Counted from the first letter of the stretch, positions 48,183 through 60,940 are shown. The stretch is 64,000 nucleotides of DNA from Phyllostachys edulis (GCA_036346405.1 CM070562.1:66616195-66680194); one strand, 5' to 3'. Program-made: numbers and translations. Notes: generated by a model not told the origin, from the sequence alone.

Positions 48183-50105
48183 ATGAATATTGAAATGACT
48201 GGCATCACGAACCAGGAGTTCGAAGAACTAACCCAGCATGGCTAGAATTTGTACAAGTTTTCAACTCTGTGATAATGTAATCATGGCTGAGCAGAAGATT
48301 GAGAAGACTCTCTCTATCTTTCACCCAAATGCGATGCAATCCGCACGCAACTATTGTCAAGACGGTTATAAGGAGTATGCCGCATTAATTGACACCATGC
48401 AAGTTGTGGAAGCTTAAGATGATGTTCTAAGGAAGAACTACATCTCACAGCCACCTAGTAGCAATATTGGCCATAAAGCCAATGCTAGCAGCTACAAGGT
48501 GAAGAAACCTCTCACGAAGGAGAGGGGCAAGAAGAGTAAGGTCGTAGGTCACACGTTGTTAATGTTTTCCAGTTTAAGAAGAAGGGCAAAGGACAGAATG
48601 AGGCACACCTCGCCATTGCAGGCACGAAGGATCCACATCCATTAGTTGCACTCATGGATGTGGACAGCCTAGTAGCAGCCCCTATCATCCCTCCTTTGAA
48701 CATCACAACGGCCGCAGCCGTAGTTGCCCAAGAGGAGAAGATCGCCATGGAGCAGATTGAGGCAGAAGTTTCTGAATATTTCACTGATTCGATCTAGTGC
48801 ACGCATTGCACTTGGATCTTTTATAGTAACTTGCAGTTTGTAATTGAAACAGAACATTAAATTATTCAATAATTGTTGTAAGCTCTAGGAGAGCAAAGCA
48901 TTAAATTCTTATTATGAGTCCTGTAAGACTTATTTTTTCATATTTATAATAGCAAGTTATGTTCTGATATCTGAAGTATTTTATTTATGTGTTGCTTGCT
49001 TTCTGCTGCATATTAATAAAGTACATTATATTATAACGTGTGTGGCGCCCTATGGAGGGAGTGTGCTTAGCAGGTAGCAGCACAATGAATACCATCTTGA
49101 GAGAGACAAAACTTTTTCAGTCGATTAGTAAGAATGCTGGTAGTTTTACGACAATCGTAGGCAGCGATACTTGTATAATAGGCTAAGGAAGGGCCACAAT
49201 TATACTTCCGATGGGCACAACTTTGGTCATTAAAGAAGCCTTGTTGTACCTAGAATCGACTAGAACTCTCAAGAATATTCGCACTAATAGTTTCCACGTA
49301 GAGGTTGAAAAAGAGTATGGTAAGGAATACCTGCTCACTACAAAGCGTGAAGAAAGTAGAAAAATGGTATCAGAATGACTTCCTTCATTTAAAACTAGGC
49401 TATACTACACTAATATTAAGGCATCTGCGACCTATCTATAACGCCTCGAAACCGTATGAAGCTCAACTTTTCTATCTCTAGCATGATAGATAATGCCACC
49501 TATGTCTTAGGATGATGAGAAATATAATTAACAATTCACAGGGACATAATATCAATGTAAAGAATCTCCTGAATCAGAAAGATTTTGTGTGCCCCGCATG
49601 TGCCACCGGGAAATTAATTACTAGACCTTCTACTCTGCAAGCGAAGGATGAAGTCCCTGCATTCCTCGACCGGATCTAGGGAGACATTTGCGGTCCTATA
49701 CAACCCCTGTCAGGTCCATTTAGGTATTTTATGGTGCTCATCGATGCCTCATCGAAATGGTCGCACGTATGTTTATTGTCTATGAGAAACAACGCTTTTG
49801 CAGAGCTAATCTCGTAGATAATTAAAATTAGAAATAATTTCTCTGATCATCATGTGAAGTCCACCAGAATTGACAACGCCGGAGAATTTACTTCAAAGGC
49901 ATTTGATGATTACTGTATGGCAATGGGAATTAAAGTTGAGCATTCCGTACCACATGTCCACACCCAGAATGGACTAGCAGAGGCATTAATTAAAATGATT
50001 AAATTTATTACCCGACCACCTTTGAAGAATTGTAATTTACGAACTACATGTTAGGGACACGCAGTCCTGCTCGCAACAACTCTCATCAATTTTAGACCAC
50101 TGGCA
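48183..50105 (+). pseudogene. copia gag, protease and integrase, decayed
   Basis: Gag reads on from 48183 through QKIEKTLSIFHPNAMQSARN (about 48292-48351) to YFTDSI at 48797, with a TAA near 48416. The protease region follows near 49070 (GSSTMNTILRETK) without its catalytic Asp. The GAG-pre-integrase zinc segment (CPACATGK) is near 49591. The integrase core spans 49650-50010 and keeps an Asp in RIDNAGEFTSKAFDDYC but has a stop near 49677. The coding breaks off in LINFRPLAY at 50105, where the gypsy LTR inserts. Multiple stops make it non-functional. Confidence 0.75.
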
Positions 50106-50115
50106 TATAGCATCC

Positions 50116-51427
50116 TGTTGGACTGAGAAAGCGACTAGAGGGGGGGGGTGAATAGGAGCACGCTCACTTTTTCACTTTGATCGGATTCAACACCAATTTC
50201 ACTCCAATAGCTATGAAAGCTATGAAGATCAATAAACAAGTACAGCGGAAGACTTGTATTGAATCCAATCCAAAACCCCAAAGCAAAACACCAAAACAGG
50301 AAATCTCAAACCCTAAGTGCGGTCAGACCGGCGTGTAATGGGCGATCTGACCGGGGTGCGGTCTGACTGACGAACAAAGTGCGGTCTGACCGGCCTCTGG
50401 TCTGAGCGATGGTTCAAAAGCGGTCAGTCCGACTTCACGATGAACAGGGCAGACAACCCAAAAACCAAAGCTCAAAACGATCTAACTTTTGATCCGTGAC
50501 TCCAAACCTTACCAAACTTGAGACACACCTTCTCTAAGATATTAGGAACCTATTCCAATCAAGGACCACAGAGATCCATGCCAAAGTTTCTATCTTTTTC
50601 AGTTTGAACGAAGGGTGCTCCGAAACCGAGTCAAAATCGAAATATGATCTAGAGACTTGCTCGTGGGTGAATGATGATCAAGATGATCTTAGATGAGTTG
50701 CCACATGTCACAACAAGTTATATCAAGGCAAGAAACCAAGCAAAAACTCACGGATCAAAGAAAGACTCAAAATCACCAAATAGAGAGAAGGAAAGCAAAT
50801 AGACTCATCTTGAGGAATCTTTCCTTGGATTGATTTTGATATGGTATTGGTTTACAGTCACTCCATCAAGGAGGACAAAGACTCAATACATGAGCACGAA
50901 ATCAAATCCAACTCTTTAGAACCCTAACCTCCAACTATCCTCTCCATAAGCACAAAAGCAAACTAGGGTTTCAAAAGAATGAAAGGGTTGAGAGGTGCTA
51001 GTCAGCACCCTCTGCTATTTATAGTGGAGGCTTAGACCTTCTAGAAGAGTATTCCTATTGGGCACCCGTTAAGCCCACACACAAATGGGTTCACTTACGC
51101 ACGTATTTTAAAGCACCGTCTTCATCTCCTCTTGACCTAATCCGCTTCATCTTGCGCCATCTTGCGCCGCGGGTTGGCAAAAGGTCACCAAGGTGGTATT
51201 TGGTAAAATTACCAAAATACCCCTTCTCGATCTTTTTCCAAAGACCGAGTCCCATCTTCGTGAAGCACTCCTCATGCTTCGCCATGTGTAGGTTGATCAA
51301 CGGCTCTCATCATGTCGGCAAGTCTCTCCCATCCGGCTCCCACCGAAACCACCATTGCACTTGCACCGACCCCCGTGCCGCTTGATCCAACCTGTCAGAC
51401 CGAATCGCCTGCTTAGGTCCACCAGAA
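50116..51427 (-). mobile_element. Sirevirus-type solo LTR
   Basis: On its own strand it ends CCTATTCACCCCCCCCCTCT...AGTCCAACA, like the Sirevirus LTR at 11727. CATCC flanks it at 50111-50115 and 51428-51432. The outer end lacks the expected CA, probably through loss of one CA from CACATCC. A TATAAATAG box (minus) is at about 51010-51018, and motifs of the form GCGGTCTGACCGG recur at 50320-50430. Confidence 0.75.
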
Positions 51428-53012
51428 CATCCTAATTTTCTGAGCTTTAAAAATCCTTTGAATAGTTAGTAGGATAAAATTTACCATTTGGATTTTATTT
51501 GTTTTTAATTCAAAAGCTCAATATGGACTTTGTACATCAAAATAATTTAATATGATTAAAGTCAACATCAACAATGGTCAAAACTATTTTATTTGGATCC
51601 TTAGGGCTTGGATATATTTTCTAGATTTTTCTGGAATTTTTCCAAGTTCATTTGCTATTTGCTATTGCTTATTTGAATTTCTGGTATTTTCTAAAAAGGA
51701 AAAGGTATTTGAAATCTCAGATAAATCCTTGGGCCGAAACCCAATCCCTTTCTGTTAAGCCCGACCACTTCGTCGCCCATTCTTCCCCACCGCTGGATCA
51801 TCGCGGGGCGGTTGGATCGATCTCCTCAAGGCCGCCACATGCCTTCGCCTCCATCGACAGCGACGGGTGGGCCCGCCGGTCGCTGCTCCATTGGTCATCG
51901 CTCACGCGCGCCGTGTCCGAGTCCGCCATTGAAGCTCTCCGAGCTCTGCGACGCCACGGAGAATTTTCAATCAATCTCTTCTAGAAAACGTGCAAATCTC
52001 ATCCCTTATCTCACCGCGTCAGATTCTGCTCTCAATTGAAACGAATCGAACTCTATCTCTTAAACCGAAACGAACTCAAGAAATCCCGATTTGGGGATTC
52101 CTTATCCCGTGCCGCCCGGACCCTATAAATAGGACCCTTGGGTTCGCAATCATGTCCTCAACCCAAAGTCGCCACCCATTGAGCCTCAATCGCCCTAGCG
52201 CCGCCGCAATTCGAGGTTTAGGGTTTTTGCTGCCACCGGCGAAAACTCGAATTTCACCGCCGTCTTCGCCGCCGCGTCGTCCCCGAGGGCACCATCATGA
52301 TCAGCGTCGCGTGGGCTACCTCCAGGGACCATCCGCTTCGCCCGAGCTTCACCGGAGAGCTCGTCCGACAACAACCGTACCTCACCGCCGGTCACCACCA
52401 TCCACCTTGACCACCCGGAGCTACTCCATCAAGTTCGCAATAAACTCTGAGCTACGCTACCGTACCAAATGCACATCACGGAAGGCCGCTGCTCGTCGTC
52501 CGTTGGTTCCCGAGCCTCCGCCGCCGCCGAGCCGACGTGGCGGCCGTGTGGTCGGCGTCACATCACCGCCACCTCAAAGACCATGCATGCGTGTAATGTC
52601 CCTATGTGGCGCGTCGGCGCACGTGCTGCGCTGCATGCCACCTCACCGAGCTAAACCCAGACGGTTCGGTGGACCAAGTTCACCGTGGATCGCCTCACCG
52701 ACGTGTGGGTCCCACATGTCGATTTTCTTTTTAATTCGTTAATTCCGAGCGCCGACGCTATCGCTATGCTAATAATCCAATTTTTCTTTTAAGAAATAAT
52801 TCGGAAATTTGGAATAATCGGTTTTAGGGTTTTCTTTAGATTTTCAACTTCCCAAGCTCATATCTTTTGCATCTGAACTCCAAATCAGTCCATTCAAATT
52901 TCTAAATTCATCTAAAATCGAGATCTATCTATTTGAGATTTTTATTTAATTTTTGGAGTTTGTTTTGCCTCTGTTTTTATTTATTTTGTTTGTTTGTTTC
53001 ATTTGCGAGTAG

Positions 53013-53087
53013 ACGTCGATACCTCGGGAGGTTTTGAAGAGCAAGGAGCATCTCAAGACCAAGATCAATACCAAGACCTTTTCCAAG
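53013..53087 (+). other. exon-like module in gypsy LTR (75 nt)
   Basis: Preceded by a T-rich tract and GCGAGTAG, followed by CAAG|GCAAGT. It reads a Gln/Asp/Glu-rich peptide (EEQGASQDQDQYQDLFQ). If unspliced, a TGA lies shortly downstream in TTGATCATATTG. Confidence 0.5.
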
Positions 53088-54628
53088 GCAAGTTATACCT
53101 TTGATCATATTGAACCTAGTTTTCAAAAGTTATATTGATTCAAAGTATTGCATTTACTTTAATTATTTATTTCAATGCCTTTTGGGATTAGTTAATATCC
53201 AATTTGTTATGACCTCCTTGTCTAATTGTATGCCAAAATCTTTTGTCAGCCTAGTTTGGTTTATTTAGTTGGTGCTATTGTATTACCAATGTGGGTTGGT
53301 TAGATGCGATTAGTTTGCTTAGCCATGCTACGAGTCACCATCTCATGTAGTTGCAAATATGAACTTGACTAAGTGACTTTGGAACTATGTGATAGAAACT
53401 GTGTGCTCTATGTGCTATTACTCGTTGATGGCATAAGTTGCACTTAACCAACAGGGTGGGAAAGGATTTAGACGGAGGCAAGTGGACTGTGCGATATTTT
53501 GGTGGAGCTATGTGCGTGGGCTTAATAACATGTGTACATAGGGATTTGTAGTTTAATTGAAAGTCTTGCCTTGGTCAATTAAGGACTTAACTTTATGCGC
53601 CATTGAACTGAGCCTCTCGTACAACCACATGCCTGGTATGGGACGGGCCTAACTTAGTAAGTTATGAAGTCTTGACATTGATCACTCAGGTTGTAGGTTA
53701 GGCTATGGGCGTGGGCGGAGGTGTGCTACCAAGTAGTCACATCACGGGGCGGTTCGCCGTGTCCCTGTCCAACGGTGTGTGTCGGACTGACTTCCTGTGT
53801 GGGGTTGTCTGGTGGTTTGTAAGCACACTGGGAGTGCCAATGTCGAGATGAAGTTTCTGAACTGTTTTGTTACGGCTAGTGCTAGCTACACTAGTTGTAT
53901 CGTGTGGGTAAAGTGTACAACCTCTGCAGAGTGTTAAACAATCTATTGAATAGCGCGTCATGATCATGGATATGCTCGGGGATTTCACACGAGGGGTAGA
54001 TTTTCATAAAACCTTGGGAAGGGAGCTGTGTGACCTAAGTCATATGGCTATGTGAATAACTTGCTTAGACTATGTGTCTTTGTGAACTAAAATTGTCAAA
54101 TTATTATTGCCTATTTGTTTTGAATTATGCTTTCAATCTATTACTTGTATTCAAATTGCAAATGCTGCATTTCTACCAAAGAACCACAGAAGTCATTCCT
54201 TTGGAATAAGCCTGCATCTATAATTGCATCTCTGTGGTATGACTTGCGAGTACGGTGTGTACTCATGCTTGTTGTAAAACATGCAACGGAAGAGAAGGAG
54301 TCTTCGTCTGCTTTCGAGGAGGAGTTCATCGAAGGTGCTTGATCGTAGGGTCTTGATCCCAGTCAGTTGCTTGTGGTGAATTGATGGGATTCCGTTGAAG
54401 TTTCTTCGTTCCGCTGCTATTTTATTTCCTTGCTAGCCCTGCGTGGCTTAATAAATATAAACTCGACCATAAGGTCAAAACAACTATTTGTTATCAAATT
54501 ACTTGTTTATGTTATTAATCGTTTGTGTGGATCGATATTCACCTGTGTTCACACTGTGTGCACTAGCGTGATCCTGGACTAGTGCATTATACACAGAGGG
54601 TTCAGAATTATATTTTTGGGTCCCGACA

Positions 54629-55130
54629 GTCACCTTTGTCCCTCTTGCGCCATGCTTGACTCCATTGACCTCACCCGGCATCCCCGATCGTTCTGGACCT
54701 CAGCTCTCCAAGCTTAGTCCCGATCATCCTTGCCGTTGACCGTTATTGACCTCCAAGTAACCTGCACAACAATAGACAAAAAAAATCGATTCCGGGAACA
54801 AGTTCTTCACAACTTGACCCACGTTAGTCAAAGCATGCATCATGCAACACATATGCACTAAAACCCATGAACTTGACCTAACCCAACACTCATCGCCACT
54901 TTTGGCCGATGAACAGAACAAAATCGGTCAGATCGCCATTCATTGGCCGGTCGACCATCGGCCGGCTCGACGCGGTTTATGCTTGGCCGACCACGCACCT
55001 AACGCCGGCCTCGACCGCTCCCGCCGACAAAGACTTTTTAACTTTGACGAAAACTCGTAATTCGACAAACCTTTAACGACATTGCCAATTGTAACATCAT
55101 CCTAAGATCGTGCACATATCCCCATGATAT
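54629..55130. other. unexplained insert between gypsy LTR end and copia resumption
   Basis: About 500 bp, rich in GGCCGACC/TCGACC motifs near 54950-55020. It is neither LTR-like nor copia. A TGTAACATCATCC near 55093 resembles the start of another LTR. It could be internal sequence of the gypsy element followed by a truncated second LTR. Confidence 0.35.
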
Positions 55131-56455
55131 CCACACATCCATTCACCTATGTAACTAGCGCAAAGATCAGCACCAAAAATTTATCATCTTTGAATATTTG
55201 GTTGCAAGGTTTATATACCTATACCACCACAACAGCGAACTACAATGGGCCTTCTCCGAAAGTCCGGGATATACGCTGGTTATGAGATAGCATCTATAAT
55301 AAGGTATTTGGACCCTATGAATGGATATTTGCATAATGCCCGATTCGCTGATAGTATATTAGATGAGGTTAGTTTCCCGTCATTAGGGGGAGAAATCAAC
55401 CCTTGATGAAAATGTCGGAAAATAGAGAAGTCCAGAAGATAATTGAAATCCAGAAGATAATTGAAATCCGGAAGATAATTGAAATCCATGCACATGACCC
55501 GCGCACTAGTGAAGCAAATAGAGAAGTTCAGAAGATAAATGAAGTCTAAAAGACAATTGCAGTCCAAAAGATGATTGATTTGCAAGCATTAGCCAATCAT
55601 CTGCCTGGCCACTTTAGTGATTTGAAGAGTGTGACCAAGTTGCATGTGCCTACATGCAATGTACCAGAGAGGGTTGAAATACCGATGAAGGTATCCCTAA
55701 TCCCATCCTAAGGCCTCTGAAAGAACGAGAATTCCGGCACCTCGAATCCGAAGTAACCAGGGACGCCTGGTGAAAAAGGATAAGAAGGATTTGACACAGC
55801 CGATCTCCAAAGTTTTCCCAGAACCAGAAGGTGAGCCAGTTGAGCCCTGGCACCAGTATGGAACCTTCAGAAAAAGGCATACTAGAATTGAACATCCCTA
55901 TGAAGGGAGACATCGGTATGGATGTGTGCGCGCACATCGGAGCTGAAAAACTAAAGGGGCTTGGCCCCCGTAATTGAAAGCAGCAGTGAGCAAGCAGAAG
56001 CGTTAGAAGAATCGCCCCTTGAAGAAATAGCTATAAACTTTGTGACCTCGGGAGAATCTGTGAATAAGACAACAGCCAATGTCGATATTGATTTTGCAAA
56101 GAAAATTACCACAATCATCGATCTTGATCTAGAGTCTGTATTGCTCACTGAATAAAAGAAAAAGATCAGATTCGAGAGATTGGAAGAAGGCAATAAAAGC
56201 AGAATTATTATCTCTGAATAAAAGAAAGGTGTTTGGACCTGTAAGTCGTTCGCCTCCCCATGTGCACCCTGTAGGGCATAAGTGGGTATTTGTTCGAAAG
56301 ATAAATAAAAATAATGAAGTAAAGCAAGCCTTGTTGCACAAGGTTTCACTCAACATCGAGGAGTTGCTTATGAAGAAACCTATTTCCCGGTCATGGGCGG
56401 AACCACCCTTTAGATATTTAATCTCAATGGCAGTAAACTTGAATTTAAAAGTAAA
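55131..56455 (+). pseudogene. copia pol, integrase tail to reverse transcriptase start
   Basis: Resumes near 55140 with the segment before FGCKVYIPIPPQQRTTMG (about 55200-55250), the usual continuation after the integrase core. GIYAGYEIASIIRYLDP and FADSILDE follow. Degenerate tandem units around 55425-55575 read AATCCAGAAGATAATTGA-like. The RT begins near 56270 (GHKWVFVRKINKN) and breaks in FRYLISMAVNLNLK at 56455, where the CACTA element starts. Several stops are present. Confidence 0.75.
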
Positions 56456-56479
56456 CACTAGTATATACAGGCTCATCAC

Positions 56480-56915
56480 AGATGGTTTTTGAATCGTCTG
56501 AATTTGTATGTTTGTGATAACAGGTAATTATCACGGACGGTTCAAAAACCGTCTGTGATACGGCATAACACAGGCGGTTTTTTGTTGAAACCGTCTATGA
56601 AGGTATAGTATCACAGACATTTTTCATTAAAAACCGTCTATGAAATGTAGGTTATCACAGACGGTTCTATTTACAAACCGTATGTGATTTGAGACATATC
56701 ACAGACGGTTTGGAAATAGAACCATCTGTGATATCCCATGTATCACAAACGGTTTTTAATAGAAATCGTCGGTGATACTATACCTTCACAGACAGTTTCA
56801 AAAAAAAATCGTCTATGATAAGTCTTTATACCTAACTAATTTTATGGTTTGTAAATAGAACCGACATACCTTCACAGAAGATTTCAACAAAAAACCGTCT
56901 GTGATAGTTCTTTAT
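56480..56915. repeat. CACTA subterminal repeats
   Basis: AACCGTCTGTGAT and its complement ATCACAGACGGTT alternate at least 14 times with small changes. Such arrays bind the CACTA-encoded protein that aligns the ends for transposition. Confidence 0.85.
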
Positions 56916-57108
56916 ACCTAACTTTTTTTTTTGATTTTTGGCTAGTCTCAGGAATTGCTAGCCATGCCCTTTGAAAACAAGCATGCAGAAAACAGATACA
57001 TCATAGATAATCAATTGTTGACAACTCAAAGTGATCATTACTCAAAATAAATTACAAAAGAATTTGTTCAAGTATTGTCGCTATAGTTACAATTGGATTA
57101 CAATTGAA

Positions 57109-58759
57109 TCAATTGTTTGTAGGTGGTTGAGAGGTGTCGACGGGGTGAAACTCTGTGTCAGCGACAGAGTGAAACTCCCCATTAGCGTTAATGATCTGTG
57201 TCTTGATGAAGGCGCAAAGCTTCCCTCGAACGTCTGCGACCTCTTTCGCAACGAGTGCATCTAAATCTATGATCAAGTCCTGTCGCTAGCAAGAGTAAAG
57301 TGGTAAGCATATATATTTAAATTTATAATTAGAAAATAATTATTTCGAGATTGACAAACCTCGGGATCCTTCATCTTAGCAGTAATTATTTGCTCCATAT
57401 GATGGCAAACGTAGAATGCACATTGGTGATCTTATTTTTGCTGGCGACACTACAAAAATAGAATTACATATATAGGTATAGTCAGTTCGAGACGCATTAT
57501 TACGAAGTATGATATAGGATTATTTTGTTGTAGCGCGTACCAGAAATCACGTCCTGTGTGTTAGTGTGGCGTTCGATCCCTTGTATGATCCTCCTTCGGC
57601 AACATAGGCGATGAACGACCTACATGATTCCAAAAAGTTATCCTTGGCCATTTCAAACGAAGGAAGACTACAATAGAGTTATGTATGGAGGAAATGAGCA
57701 TACCTGTCGAGTATTCCTTTCAAAAGGCTGAAGTCGTGCTTTTTGCTGATTAGAGAATCAAGGTATATTACCTTGTTCCTATTTGGTACAATGACTAAAA
57801 GGATCCAATGGAACCTACTCATGTATGTCGCTATAGTCATTAAACCTAAGTTCGTACTGTGTATAAAGTACAAATAAAATTTATATAGCAAGTAGTGAAG
57901 CACTTACTCCTGGTTGAAGGGCACCACTATATAGTCCTTGTCATCCTGACGAAGTAATGCTGCCGTTTTGTATTTCTCAACGAAGGATATGTCATTTTCG
58001 ATGGTTTGCATAGAGACCACGTGTGGGTCGAGGAAACCCACCAGTTCGAAAAATTCCCGAGCTTTTCTCATCATGTATCTATACATAAGCAATGAGTTGT
58101 GATATTTATCGGTATTACGTGAATGTAGAACTTGATTGTACACACTTACAATGTCCACCATCGTAGATGCGAGGCGTCGAGGGCAGTGAGGTTGAATAGG
58201 AATAGGTCATATAAGTCGTTGAAGCCCACTACGAAGTGGCCTGGACCGTTGAAGAAATGCTTATCCTTGTATCTGACGGTGATTCCAGTATCGCACCCTT
58301 TCTCTTGGGTCTTCCGCATGTACCAGATATGCAAAGCCTGACAACCTACTCCAGCGCGGCTTAATACTGTGTCGGTGGCCAACGGACTTCCGATGGAGTA
58401 TTTCGAGAGCTTGGGAGGCTCCTTAATGTTCATCGATTTCGATTTGGCCTTAACGACTAGCCCGCTACACGTCTTCCTGCGAGACGACTCGGGTACCGAT
58501 ACAGTGGCACGCTTTTCTTGTTCCTTCGGCGTCTTCTCTACGGGAACTGATGAGGTGGCCTTCTGAAGCGAAGAATGAGGTGGAGTCATCGAGGGTCCTA
58601 TTGGAGAGGAATGGCCGTGTCGAGATCGCGGCACTGTTGGGTCCAGGGCGATGTCCTTCTTGGGCCATTGGATAAAAGTGTGTATGGCATCCCCTAGTGT
58701 TCTGATATCTTCGTTCGGGTGAATCTCCAGTGGGACGACCATGAAATTGTCATGTACCA
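57109..58759 (-). pseudogene. CACTA accessory gene with C48 (Ulp1-type) peptidase and DUF8039-like region, 5' interrupted
   Basis: Exon structure is visible on the minus strand. The long first piece (58759 to about 58152) has a DUF8039-like block (LGDAIHTFIQWPKKDI), a Ser/Lys-rich linker and the segment ending TALDASHLRWW before donor GTAAGT. An exon at about 58085-57908 ends FNQE-like before GTAAGT. The exon with FHWILLVIVPNRNKVIYLDSL has the His at 57808-57810 and the Asp at 57757-57759. A following exon ends in LTHRT. The exon with QCAFYVCHHME has the Cys at 57420-57422. The last exon ends TGA at 57109. His, Asp and Cys of a C48 peptidase are thus all present. Ulp1-like proteins are carried by many plant CACTA elements, function unknown. 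The 5' part is separated by the LTR at 58760. Confidence 0.7.
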
Positions 58760-59216
58760 TGTGAGACCCCGGGGTATTTAGCTTGTAATGCTTAGTCTTC
58801 CACTTGACTCTAGCATCACAAACAAAATATCCCGCGCCTCGGGACAATGTGTACCTCCCAGAATTGCTGTACACACACCCTTTTACAAAATCATGCATCA
58901 ATTCCATACAAGCATAGAACCTAAGCAAGAACTAAACAATACAAAGGACATACATAATAGAGTTCTTACAAAAGGGGCCGACCGACCAAAAGACAAGCTA
59001 AAGAACTAAATAAACAGCGGAAGCAAAAGCCATAAGATGGCTATAAACAAAAGCCACGGTTTGCCATTACCCACAAGGCAACCGACCGGGCCGCCAAGCT
59101 AGCCGTCTAAAGCGAAATCCGTCTCACAAAAGTTGATCCCTTAGAGATCAACCTCCTCTGCAACAATTAAGCAATGCAAATGAGTACAAAAATGTACTCG
59201 CAAGACTTACGGGTAA
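58760..59216 (-). mobile_element. gypsy LTR fragment, family B (interrupted)
   Basis: It begins TGTGAGACCCCGGGG on the plus strand and follows the 42639-43110 sequence in order, including the CACAAGGCAAnCGACCGG and CCTCCTCTGCAACAA stretches, up to GTACTCGCAAGAC. Then another LTR starts. The rest must lie beyond the window. Confidence 0.75.
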
Positions 59217-60465
59217 TGTAACGTCCCAAACAATGGTGTGTGTTTCAAATGTAATAAAATGAGGAGAATTTAAAACTTTTGAACATGCATTGGTTTTATG
59301 GAGTTTTTGCATAATTTGTTGGATTGATATGGTTGAAAACAAAGGAAACATACAACTCAAATTAAAGTTCCAAAAGAAAGTAAGAGCAAAAACTTGTGAT
59401 AATCCTCTAGAAATAATTTATTCAAATACTAAGATAATTATTACAAATTAATATAATTTTCCCCAAATTTTTGGAACCTAATTCAACCCCTAGAAAATTC
59501 AAACACAAGTCAAAGACCTATTCTAAGTTTGAATTTGAATTACACAAATTAAATATTGAACAGTAGATTTTCAAATTTTATTTGGACACTAGGTTGTCCC
59601 AGGAAGCCCTCTGATTAATTTCAGAATTTTTAGAAATTTATTTCTAATTATAAAGCCCTAGTCAAACCCGACTTTTGTTTCGTCAAATCAGTTTTAAACC
59701 CTGCTCAAGATCGCTCATCGGACCCGAGCCGCCTCTTGCTCGACTGAGCCACCGTCCTTGACCAAACCAACTAGCCGCACCAGCCACCTTTGGAACCGTC
59801 CGATTGATTTTCGACCGTCCAGATCTGCGGGCCGTTCAGACCATCCGGTCTCGCCTCGCATTTGGGCTGTCCATTCGAAAACGTGTGTTCCAGATGAAAC
59901 CCGCCTCTGTACACTCGTCTTCTCCAGCGCGCTGGCGCGATCAGAGCGCGCGCGCCACGCGCCATGGGAAGCTCTGAGCACCCTGCCGCTGCCGTCTTCA
60001 CGCCGTGTAGCCACCGCCCAAGCTGACCTATCCGGGAGTGGCTCCTGCTAATGCAGCGTCCATCTCCATCCTCGCCTGAGGATAATACCTCCCCGAGCCC
60101 TCCATTCTTGCTCATTCCTTCTCTCGGGGATGAGAGGGAAGAAGCTCAATTGAGCACCACGCCTGGGTAAGCTTCGACCGCGTGGTTCTCCTCCACTCTA
60201 CCTTCCTTGCCTTCTCCAATGTTGCTAATTCGAGCTCTTACCTTGCCTTGTAGCTCCCGGTCCTCACCCTCGGCTCTGGAGCGCGCCCATAGCTCACACC
60301 GTGTGACACCGCCGAGCAAAACTCATTTTCAGTGAGTGGTTTCTCCTTCCATGCGCATCATCATGCACGCTTAAACCTACTGAGCTTTTCCCCTCGGTCA
60401 ATTTGACCACCCATCCGCAGGAACCTCGGGATTTTGAGACTTCCCCCTTTTCCGGCCACAAGAAC
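59217..60465 (+). mobile_element. gypsy LTR fragment opening TGTAACGTCCC (interrupted)
   Basis: It starts TGTAACGTCCCAAACAATGG inside the family B LTR. It is AT-rich to 59700, then GC-rich to 60300. It is cut at 60466 by the start of a family A LTR. The remainder is off-window. Confidence 0.65.
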
Positions 60466-60940
60466 TGTAACGTCCCGTTTCTCTTAGGTTCTTGCCCAGT
60501 TTTCAAAATAAAAGTAACCATTTGGTTTTGATGAGAGTTCAAAGCTTAACTTGAGTTTTCAAAAGAGCTTTAATTGATTAAGAAAACTTGAACTAAATCT
60601 GTTCGGTGCCTTTGTTGTTTGTTGGAGTTTTCCTGCTTCTCCTCTTTCTGGCTCTGTGTGCCCTTGTGTTTGGTTTCTCCTTTCTGCACCTCTTTTGCGC
60701 CTCGAACTCCTTTCTCGCTCTCCTCTCTGCTTTTGACCTCCCCTGCACCTCTCCGCTGTTTTGTCAACTCCCCGAGTTCCTTTGGGGTGCCCTTGGAATC
60801 CTTTTGATTCCCCTGCGCCCTCCTGACCTCCCCCGTGGACCTCTCACCTCTCTTTTTTGAACCCCTCCTGAGTTCACTTGGGCATTCCAGAGTTTCTCTG
60901 GACCTCCCAGTGCCCTTTTGGAACCTTCCTCGAACTCCCT

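Larger units (their letters stand above)
50106..54628 (+). mobile_element. gypsy LTR inserted in copia integrase region (itself interrupted)
   Basis: The 5' edge TATAGCATCCTAATTTTCTG looks like a decayed TGTAACATCC start. The 3' edge is GGGTCCCGACA at 54628. Without the nested LTR the length is about 3.2 kb. It has TATAAATA near 52125, an exon-like module at 53013-53087, TTGATCATATTG just after it, and the CTCTGCAGAG block at 53914. No matching target duplication was seen at the two edges. Confidence 0.6.
40661..56455 (+). mobile_element. short-LTR Ty1/copia element, host of three nested insertions
   Basis: It is read in four pieces: LTR, leader and start of gag (40661-42638); gag to integrase (48183-50105); integrase tail to RT (about 55131-56455); and a lost remainder beyond the CACTA insertion. 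The reading order across the insertions is correct for copia. The joins are clean at 42638/48183 (ATGAA duplicated) and at 56455. The second join has extra unexplained sequence (54629-55130). Confidence 0.8.
56456..58759 (-). mobile_element. CACTA (En/Spm-type) transposon, one end in window
   Basis: The terminus CACTAGTATATACAG starts at 56456 inside copia RT coding sequence. A dense subterminal repeat array follows, then an accessory gene on the minus strand. The other end and the transposase gene are beyond the LTR that interrupts the element at 58760. CACTA elements make 3-bp duplications; the bases before the end are AAA but the partner is not visible. Confidence 0.8.

Noticed and set aside
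51990..52742. 250-residue Pro/Arg-rich plus frame
   Set aside because: Lies in the GC-rich leader part of a gypsy LTR around its TATA box; no domain, only composition.
54629..54700. Possible primer-binding site after the LTR ending at 54628
   Set aside because: GTCACCTTTGTCCC matches no common plant PBS (no TGGTATCAGAGC or TGGCGCC), so an internal region start is not supported.
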